Assembly: GCF_910592395.1 (NCBI RefSeq)
Contig: NC_088313.1
Span: 12,230,437-12,294,436 of the forward strand
Direction: 5' to 3'
Length of the DNA: 64,000 nucleotides
Source: Lineus longissimus
Lineage: Eukaryota > Nemertea > Pilidiophora > Heteronemertea > Lineidae
Both the position numbers and the translations under genes were made by a program. The notes beneath the pieces were generated by a model. It did no database searches. It was not told where the DNA came from and worked only from the letters and a program-made list of their open reading frames with translations. Below, piece after piece: positions 57,801 through 64,000 of the stretch (position 1 is its first letter; each line of letters begins with the position of its first letter).

Positions 57801-60208
57801 CGTTTGGTCCGAAAGAGTATGATCAGTTCAGTTAGGTCCTGAAGCATATTAGGTCCTTCATAAAGGCATGAGTTGAGCGATGGGCTACCACTACTGGCGT
57901 CAAAAACGATTCTCAGGGGGGTTGTTTCACTGTCACGGAGTACGGGAAAATGAGGCAAATAGTGGCCGGTGTCACAGTCATCTGGGCTGCCCTCTGAGAT
58001 GAAACCCTTGTCCAGGTTTTCCTGCATTACTTGGGTGTAGTTGTTGAGAAGGTTTAACTTACGTAATCTTGCCATGACTTGACGTAGCCTGGCTTCGCAT
58101 TCCCTTCTGTTAGTGAGTAGTTCCGCGTGGTCTGGTCTCCATGGTAACGGAACCGAATAGTTCCCATCCTTGAACTCGATTTTTTGCATGAAGTCCGATT
58201 TAAACTGTTCATCGAAATCAGTGTCATTTTCATCCGTTGGCTGAAGAGTGCTGCTGTTGATGAATTCCTCAAGTGATTGTATCTCGGGATCATTGTCCTC
58301 GATGATATGTTCGTTTGCGGTTGTGTTGATTCGATCTGCTGATGTAATAACGGAGTGTTCGATTTTAACGGGAAACAGTGGTCCTGACACAAAACATCCC
58401 AAATTTGAATACTGTACTGTCGGCCCGTCCCCTTTCACTAGACGATTTTCACATCCAATCATGATATCCACGGTGAATTCATCGGCACTAAAGTTATTTG
58501 CTAACTTGTTTTCAATGTTCGCTATGTATGGGTACTCCTTACATGTATTCCATCCTCGTTGATTGATGGGGTTGACTATTTCATCGGTGATGAGAACTTC
58601 AATTATTTTGATGCCGTCAGTGGTTGCAATTTCAACATTTGCAATGTCGTATTGCCGTTTTGAAGAGTGGCCTCCGAAGCCATTAACACTTATGGATTGG
58701 GAACGCACCGGGTTGAGTTGAAGCTTTTGTGCTGTATCTTTGCGAATGTAAGAGGACATGCTTCCTCTATCAATCAGCACTCCTGCTGTGGCTTCCTTCC
58801 CTTTATTCTGTAAGGTAACATACCCTGTTTCTAGTAGAACTGTGGACGGCCTATTGGTTGCGCGTTTTTTGGAGTTCACGTTTGTTGTTTTAAATCCCAC
58901 GTGATCATTGATATCGATTTTTTGTACATCGGAGTACTTGGGGGTTACGGCACACATTTCTGTGTTACTTGAATTTCTGTATTTCTGTTCAAAGTATTCG
59001 TGAAGACTGGTGTGGTGCTTTTTACCACACGTGTGGCATTTGCTGCGGTTGTTACATTCCCTGGCGATATGAGATGTTCGAAGACAGTTGCTGCACAGGC
59101 GTTTGTTGAAAACGGCATTGTATCGGTTTGTTGGCGATAGAGTGCATTCAAAACAACTGTGACCGGAGTTGCAGAATTGACACATTTTGGGTTTGGCTGC
59201 GGGCACACTTACAAACGAATCCAATGAAACTTTACTCCCGTTCAGGTTTCGATTCTGATTCTGCGAACTTTTCCTATGACTGATATCCGACTGTGGAGGA
59301 GCATCTGCGCGTTCTCCAACGTTTTCAAGCTGTTCCGAGAAAGACTGCATGAATCGCTTTAAGTCAAAAGCATCCTGTTGCCCTGAGGTTCCCATTTTTT
59401 CCCGGAAGAATTTCGGTAACTTCTTTTCGATGATTGGAACAATAAACGGAGCGCATTTGTAGATATCGACGTTGAGGTTTTCTAGGGACCGTATGTCCCC
59501 CATTACCCGGTTGTGGAATTCCCGGAGAGCATTATAATGTCCTGCAGGCCCTGGCATTTCTAAGAGGTTATTCACATGTGATCGAATGATTTTTCGGGGT
59601 AGTCCGAAACGTTCTTTCAAGATTTCTACCAGTACTTTCAGGTTTTCCCCTGAAGCTTGAAGACCAGCAACAGCGTCTGTCGCTGAGCCCGTTAACTGTC
59701 CCTTGATATAATTGTATTTCGTGATATCCGCATAGTTAGCACTGAGAACATCTGCTTCAATCGTGTCCCAAAAGGATTTCCATGATGTGTAAGTCCCATC
59801 GAATGTCGGTAATTTCAACTTTGGCAGTTGCGCTGTTTTGGGTACTGACGCGGCTGGCGCGTCGACTGTCGCTGGCTTTGCGACCGTTTTCTTGGACTGT
59901 AATTCTACAAACTTACTCACGTGCACTAGTTTGGTTCGATTGTCTATATTCCTCTGTTTCGTTTGTAAGATTTCCTCTTTGGTTAGGTCATCTTCCTTCT
60001 GTTTTGTAACTAGTTTCGCTATTTCCACGTTTAGACTTTGTAACTTGACGAACGTTTCGTCGATTTCTGTTGAACATGCTTCAACTTTTGACAGTTCGAA
60101 TTTCGTTGGTGACTCCTTTTCAATCACGGCATTTGCCTGTTCGAAACCGGTGTCCAAGGCTTCCTGTAACAAGTCTCTGTTTTTCTTGAGTTGATCGATT
60201 TTATCCAT
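54842..60208 (-). CDS. BEL/Pao Gag-Pol polyprotein, 1788 residues
   Basis: Gag region: N-terminal helical stretch, then a DUF1759-type domain from about residue 130 (LPKLKLPTFDG, WKSFWDT). Three zinc-knuckle-like clusters follow at about 341-400 (CQFCNSGHSCFEC, CSNCLRTSHIAREC, CHTCGKKHH). An aspartic protease is at about 478 with VLIDRGSMSSY, in which the usual small residue after Asp is Arg. Reverse transcriptase is at about 750-950 with FDASSG and catalytic FYVDNLL (about 884), where Asn stands at the second Asp of YxDD. RNase H is near 1060 (VFCDACPTTAIG). Integrase has HH-CC (VVHYGLGS, CVICKK, about 1375-1410), a DDE core (STAVDF about 1440, YCDNAKTF about 1506, HERLIGVTK about 1553), and a C-terminal DUF5641-type domain near 1690 (RRHWKLRII). 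The start ATG at 60208 is 72 bp past the 5' LTR. No stop or frameshift. Confidence 0.96.
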   Translation of the reverse strand: MDKIDQLKKNRDLLQEALDTGFEQANAVIEKESPTKFELSKVEACSTEIDETFVKLQSLNVEIAKLVTKQKEDDLTKEEILQTKQRNIDNRTKLVHVSKFVELQSKKTVAKPATVDAPAASVPKTAQLPKLKLPTFDGTYTSWKSFWDTIEADVLSANYADITKYNYIKGQLTGSATDAVAGLQASGENLKVLVEILKERFGLPRKIIRSHVNNLLEMPGPAGHYNALREFHNRVMGDIRSLENLNVDIYKCAPFIVPIIEKKLPKFFREKMGTSGQQDAFDLKRFMQSFSEQLENVGERADAPPQSDISHRKSSQNQNRNLNGSKVSLDSFVSVPAAKPKMCQFCNSGHSCFECTLSPTNRYNAVFNKRLCSNCLRTSHIARECNNRSKCHTCGKKHHTSLHEYFEQKYRNSSNTEMCAVTPKYSDVQKIDINDHVGFKTTNVNSKKRATNRPSTVLLETGYVTLQNKGKEATAGVLIDRGSMSSYIRKDTAQKLQLNPVRSQSISVNGFGGHSSKRQYDIANVEIATTDGIKIIEVLITDEIVNPINQRGWNTCKEYPYIANIENKLANNFSADEFTVDIMIGCENRLVKGDGPTVQYSNLGCFVSGPLFPVKIEHSVITSADRINTTANEHIIEDNDPEIQSLEEFINSSTLQPTDENDTDFDEQFKSDFMQKIEFKDGNYSVPLPWRPDHAELLTNRRECEARLRQVMARLRKLNLLNNYTQVMQENLDKGFISEGSPDDCDTGHYLPHFPVLRDSETTPLRIVFDASSGSPSLNSCLYEGPNMLQDLTELIILFRTKRIGLSADIARAFLAVHLLESERKWVRFLWYKDNDVSKELIPYHCNTVIFGNVSSPFALAITLHKHLSSYDTPVAKDMKTKFYVDNLLTGVDSNQEALDYFQESREIMNHASFNLRQWSSNSETLDERIRSEGVQTKSDIVGVLGLKWDTKSDQISVAKKDLKSSGELSKRKVTSQTASIFDPLGIVAPLTVPAKSYVNNLWRGQKTWDEHLSITERQEWETIKQESLSLTHMLSIPRWLGGDTSKPLQIVVFCDACPTTAIGCVAYAKQNNKVALIGSKNKVISEKNVNFTVPKLELMAMVLGVNYAETLRNTYISQYQTIEVVYITDSEIALYWLRSNKKLKQFVHNRVQTIRQKSDLTSWYHVSTKQNAADILSRGATHQELMDSSWLQGPKWLKDDKTTWPLTALSDLTLNSSVSLTAAFEMQNDFVVTSMVATTPVASISDVIAQDKFSSWNRLLRITALVSRAFKPGLKNRNKLSAQDIANAEEKWITNLQNEHYKHVTDYLKLEQSGRHKLPSRPTIISQLGLVLDKKGTIRCGGRLTNSDVSSDRKYPILLPNQSYITALIVRNAHHNVVHYGLGSTMAYLREKYWVTSMRSTVKKIIGHCVICKKVSGRPYLTPIAPPLPDFRINDLSAFKSTAVDFTSHLYVRIKDSMQKVYVCLFTCCTTRGIHLEITPDLTVESFLRAFRRFTSTHSVPSLIYCDNAKTFTSADTELKRLYNIVGTEQFQNHLSKKGITFKYAPVQASWFAGVHERLIGVTKLALKKTLHKSLVPIDEFQTLIKEIQATVNNRPLTYLSSDPNELKAITPNNLIYGHDMSLLPHEGEDNLDVTYAGRDKLEKLAYKRAERLQTFKKRFYDEYLARLREQHQYELSKQNAKADIIKIDDVILVHDKDAKRRHWKLRIIKELNRGQDGLTRSALVKTATGQSNRAIGKLYPLELTVDESIERSAQIKSVQKTKSRPKRSTTDITRLKIREHLDYYGQ

Positions 60209-60262
60209 TTTGACCTTTACGTTAGTATATTGCGTTGTGTATTTACTCGGTGAATTTCCCAG

Positions 60263-60280
60263 ATCCTGGTCACGGCACCA
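60263..60280 (-). promoter_or_regulatory. Primer-binding site for tRNA-His
   Basis: Immediately inside the 5' LTR the minus strand reads TGGTGCCGTGACCAGGAT. Its complement is the 3' end of animal tRNA-His (acceptor strand TCACGGC, discriminator A, CCA) over 18 bases. Confidence 0.85.
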
Positions 60281-60580
60281 TGTCGAAAACTCCGCACTTC
60301 GGGTTTTCTACTGGGGAGTTGCTGACTACAAATTGATGGTGAACTTGACTCTATCGTATCTTTTTTACAACTGACTTTATTTCTACAAACTATTGACTAA
60401 GTAAACAAGATTACAAATTAACAGATGTTAAGAGATGAAAGAAGGTGCTTAGACGATTAAGCTTAGCTTAATCCGCAAGGATTTCCTCAGACTTCCTGGC
60501 TCCATGCAGCTGCAGCGACTTGTCGAACTAATAACTTGATTCAGGAAATGACTTGGTTCAGGAATGCGTAATTCCTGACA
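60281..60580 (-). repeat. 5' LTR of the BEL/Pao element
   Basis: 300 bp and in element orientation upstream of the polyprotein. It contains the promoter and the polyadenylation signals by family rule. I did not locate a clear TATA box. Confidence 0.97.
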
Positions 60581-60585
60581 AGAAC

Positions 60586-61950
60586 AACAGAAGAAGAATT
60601 GCAGCCGAAACCATGCGGACCATCAAAAATAAGAAACGGAATGTAAGGCGGGCATGTTATTAAATCCATTCCTGATTAAGAATCATATTTCGAGTTACTG
60701 GCAAGTGTCTTCTATCTCGCCAGTCAATCATGCTCATCAAGTGATCCGAGGAGGCTCGAAAGCCTCGTGTCTGAATGATGACCAGAACCATCAGGATTAA
60801 TGATAACATAACATCAAGCCATGCATCTAGCCAGCATTGAGAAGTAGGTCTAAAATAAACATAAAACGTACAAACACAACAATCAAAAGATTTGCATGAA
60901 CTCCGACCATGTGACGATCGTTGAAACGTGGACGTGAACTCCGACTCGGTGACGACAATCGACCAGAAATCTTTGAAACGAGGACGTAAACTCCAATTCG
61001 ATGAAGATAATCGACCATATATCTTTGCAACGCGGATTCAATGACAAAAATGAACTGGGTCACACAATCCAGTGCAGAAGTGGAAAATGTCCCCCTGGAA
61101 AATGTCTCCGGTCGTGTTGTATTCTGATGGATAGTAATATATGGTCCATAGAAGCCATGACCGTCAATAAAAGAAGATGCAAGCTGAAACCTCCGAATAA
61201 CGCTTTCTTTCACTTTCAATTTCCATACTATTGCGTAGTATTGCAGCAGTTTAGTGGTCCAACTCACTCTTTCCAGACTCTCATTTAAAAGATGATCTCT
61301 AAAATACGACGACCGTCATTCAAAATAAGAGTCTTTGACTTGCTCATAGTGTTTTTCATATATATCGTTATGGCTAAGGGGACTCAGTTGAACTCCGGAA
61401 TGTGACAACATCACATTCACCAAAAGATAGTGGTGTTGCACAGAACTAGATTACTTGGTACTCTTGGGGTTGGCCTAACCAATGCTTCATTATGGTGACA
61501 ACTAAATCCGGTCAACTATATGACGACGGCTGCCAAAGGCTGTGTAACATTACTATAATTTTTGTGATCACACTATTACAGTTTAGTAATAAGACGACAG
61601 CCAAGTAAATTTGGCCAGATCTACATGTGTTATTTCCCTCACAATACTTATTGCGACAATCATATCTGCCGGAATATCAATGAATTATTAATGCAACACA
61701 GCAATGCCTTACGGTCAAGAGTGGAATGCTGCGATGTCTGTATCGATCTAGCATAAATAAAAGGGTTTAAACAAAGATTTTCTTGTGCAAGTTCCCAAAA
61801 ATGAACTCTAGTAATGAATTATCAGACCTAGTAACAGTCTGAAATATTGCATCCACAGCTGTGCTGTATCCGTCTCACCTGATAGTTTCTTAATCAGCTA
61901 CTATGAGATTTGTTCGTGCAGTTCAGCTTTAAAAATATCAAAGCACACCC
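60586..61950. other. Segment B sequence 3' of the orphan frame
   Basis: Matches 7111-8470 with few changes, including the minus-strand VIRRFQLASSFID frame at 60827-61267. No gene is supported on its own. Confidence 0.4.
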
Positions 61951-61959
61951 GAGTACCTT

Positions 61960-63065
61960 TTTACAGAGTAAATACCTTTGCGGTCATTTGCTTACCACTA
62001 CCAAATTTTGGCCAGACAAAAAGTCTTTCATTCGCACCAACAATTAACCAATGATTTGAGACAAAAGGGTCACGTAAGGTCATCAATAACGTTTTCTTAG
62101 CTTCCACCTCGGATTAATCCAGGCATGGCCCAAATTGCAACCTGAACAGAAATAGAGCGTGATTCTTAGGATTCAGCTTGAAGCTCTCCTTAGGAGTCTG
62201 CATTATATTCATGGTAACGAACTTCGACCGATGAACCTCAACGACGACATTATATGATCCGAGCAAAGACACAATTGCGGAGTCTCCCAATTTTCTGAAC
62301 AAATCATCACGAAAGATAATCGACATCGATTTATTATACTCGTACGGTTTTTCTAAGATGGTGATGGAGTGTGTTCTGGCTGATGATTTATAGAGATAAC
62401 CATTTAAATCACATCAGATATCCTCTAACATAATGTTCTTCATATCAAATGATTCAACCCTTTCGACTACAAGACATAACATAGTAGTGCACTTCTTTTA
62501 GGCTTATAACATACTGAAGTTTTAGAACGAATCCTACGTTTACTATTTCATACCAATCTAACCAAGACACAGACATGGCTTTTCCCCTGCTCTTGTGCTT
62601 CTGAAATTTGCATCGAAAGGTCAACTCCAAGAAAACATTCTCACCACATGAAACCATTTTGAAATATTTGAACCTGGAATTATTTGGACGGAGACTTTTC
62701 TCAAGTTCACCATGCGGTAAAATCAACTCTCGGCAATTGCCACTTCCATTCAAATCGAATTGAAATGCTCGTAACTATTCAGAGACAGATTTCCGTCCAC
62801 GATGAGTGCTAACACCTATGACATCATTGCCATATTCGCCAGCAATGTATGTGAGCTCGTGAAAATGAAAATGATACATCAGTTTAAAATCTCCTCTTAT
62901 ATCATCTTGGCTGTAGACGTAGACATTACGATGAGGTGTCAAGGAGAAATGAAAAAGAGCCACTGTGACTATGACACTTAGCCCTGTGTGGTAAAATAAC
63001 GATGCCGCCCATGCTGGGAACTGGCCGTAGATCCTTACATCACGGTACGACTGATAGGTGCCCCC
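61960..63065 (-). pseudogene. Orphan gene, unit B copy, several lesions
   Basis: Continuous here, unlike in A, since the Harbinger is absent. It shares with A the TAG after SVSE (near 62775), the TGA at the DI.CDL stretch (near 62415) and the TAA after CLD (near 62114). It also shows an indel near 62480-62495 that shifts the frame (compare the unit D sequence) in a stretch A has lost to the insertion. The acceptor-like CTAGCAG is at 63066-63072. The corresponding intact copy is 29067-30170. Confidence 0.8.
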
Positions 63066-64000
63066 CTGCTAGTTCGGCGTAAAAAGTTATGATATAACAT
63101 CTTTAAATGAAGTGTTCGGGTTTTAAAGGATGAATATGTTCAAATTAGATTTTAATACCTTACATTGTAGGCAATGGAAGGCTGTCTCTCTCTGTTGATT
63201 AGACCGTCTTCAAAAGTAATGCGCGCATCTTGATTATATAAACCCATCATTAACGTATAGGCGGATACCGCCTCTTTGTAGAAATTGCGACGTTTCGCCT
63301 TCTCCCCACCACGGCTGATGTAGAAGTGGTCCGAGAAGAATAATGCAGATCATTTTGTCATGCATGTTGGGGGTTTTTTTTAAGTGGATAAATATAGAGG
63401 TTTGAAAAATTTGATACTTTTGGAGCATTTCAAATGTTTATTGCAGATTCCGGTTGAATCACGTACTGTTATCTAATATTCAGTTAATCGACTAACGTTT
63501 TCATAAATAAGTGCTATTCTATCTTGATTTATATTTTACAGTAAAGTTATTATATACAGGCACACCTAAGACACAGGCCGGACTTGATTTCAAAGTAGTT
63601 TTGTGCAGTTTCACGTAATTTACCATAATTATATTAACGAGAAATGTTTACCATCAGTTCAGTTGAATCGAAGTTATCATCAGACGGCGGTAATTCAAAG
63701 TTGAAGTGTAGGTTTACTCCTTATTCCTCGGTTGACTGTACGCCATGCATTCTCACGAGAATTCGGTTTCTGTTTCAACAGCTGCATAAATTTGCAGATT
63801 CCAGTCTCGGGCGCTCCGATCATCAGAGAATGACGCCGAAGAAAATTCTAACAACGATGGGCGCAATGCGCGGATGATGGAGATCGTTCCGGAGAACGAG
63901 TCATTCATACAAGCTGTAATTAAACCTAACACACTAAATATACTAAATATGATGTTTGGAGGAAACTGGCCTCATTATCCCTGGTAGTCAACCAGTCTAG
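63066..64000. other. Orphan-gene 5' flank and start of the next unit, segment B
   Basis: Matches 13669-14603: TATA-like TTTATATAATC near 63230, the short MHDKMICII frame, and from about 63830 the beginning of another array unit, cut by the window edge. Confidence 0.5.

Larger units (their letters stand above)
54011..60580 (-). mobile_element. BEL/Pao LTR retrotransposon, complete and recent
   Basis: 6,570 bp with 300-bp LTRs (54011-54310 and 60281-60580) that are identical by eye. It has TG..CA ends and a 5-bp target duplication AGAAC (54006-54010 and 60581-60585). The empty site is preserved in segment A at 7106-7110. It has a primer-binding site, a polypurine tract and a single polyprotein frame of 1788 codons, with no env-like frame. 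It was inserted after the A/B duplication, and identical LTRs mean a very recent insertion. Confidence 0.97.
46106..64000. repeat. Segment B: near-identical copy of 1-14603
   Basis: Collinear with A over its whole length apart from insertions. 46106-52932 matches 1-6806, 53702-54010 matches 6803-7110, 60586-62478 matches 7111-8993, and 62512-64000 matches 13115-14603. Differences are of the order of one base in a hundred by eye, not a computed figure. Private to B: the TTAA element, the BEL element and a 15-bp insertion near 46420. It runs off the right edge. Confidence 0.95.

Noticed and set aside
54011-60580. BEL/Pao element as an endogenous retrovirus
   Set aside because: No env-like frame exists between the integrase and the 3' LTR; domain order and C-terminal domain are those of BEL/Pao retrotransposons.

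Overview
The window is eukaryotic, AT-rich and dominated by repeats. It comes from the genome of an animal, most likely an aquatic invertebrate. The reasons are GT-AG spliced exons, two-gene PIF/Harbinger transposons, a BEL/Pao retrotransposon primed by animal-type tRNA-His, Ty3/gypsy and CR1/L2-type elements, and PAN/apple-type exons. The species cannot be fixed from the sequence. No bacterial features, rRNA, tRNA gene or CRISPR array was found, and no conserved single-copy housekeeping gene was recognised.

Layout. Positions 1-14603 (segment A) and 46106-64000 (segment B) are near-identical copies of one stretch, about 46.1 kb apart. They differ by a few substitutions and small indels and by insertions private to each: a Harbinger element in A (8994-13112), and a TTAA-flanked element (52937-53701) and a BEL/Pao element (54011-60580) in B. 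The middle of the window holds diverged partial copies of the same unit (C, 27785-30842; D, 32815-40930). The whole window therefore looks like part of a head-to-tail array of one unit read on the minus strand. Each full unit carries a long single-exon reading frame of unknown family (intact only in C) and, downstream on the minus strand, a PAN/apple-like exon. The array is cut up by mobile elements. From 14.68 to 27.78 kb lie gypsy pieces, two minisatellites, a 278-bp tandem duplication, LINE pieces and MITEs. From 30.85 to 32.8 kb there is a foldback-like insertion with a nested TTAA element. From 40.94 to 48.0 kb there is a 7-kb element with long terminal inverted repeats, itself carrying a 636-bp MITE and a complete Harbinger.

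Potentially active elements. The BEL/Pao copy has identical 300-bp LTRs, a perfect 5-bp target duplication, an empty site in segment A, and one open 1788-codon polyprotein frame. The Harbinger at 42957-47814 has a complete two-exon transposase with a DDE triad and a five-exon Myb/SANT-like partner gene whose splice phases all agree. The second Harbinger (8994-13112) is nearly intact but has one TAG in the transposase and one frameshift in its MADF-type partner.

How they work together. In Harbinger elements the nuclease-type transposase and the Myb/MADF DNA-binding protein act as a pair on the element ends. Some small MITEs here share the end sequence and the CTG target duplication of the 42957-47814 element and could be mobilised by it. 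The host-like content is the tandem orphan/PAN family, mostly decayed in this window.
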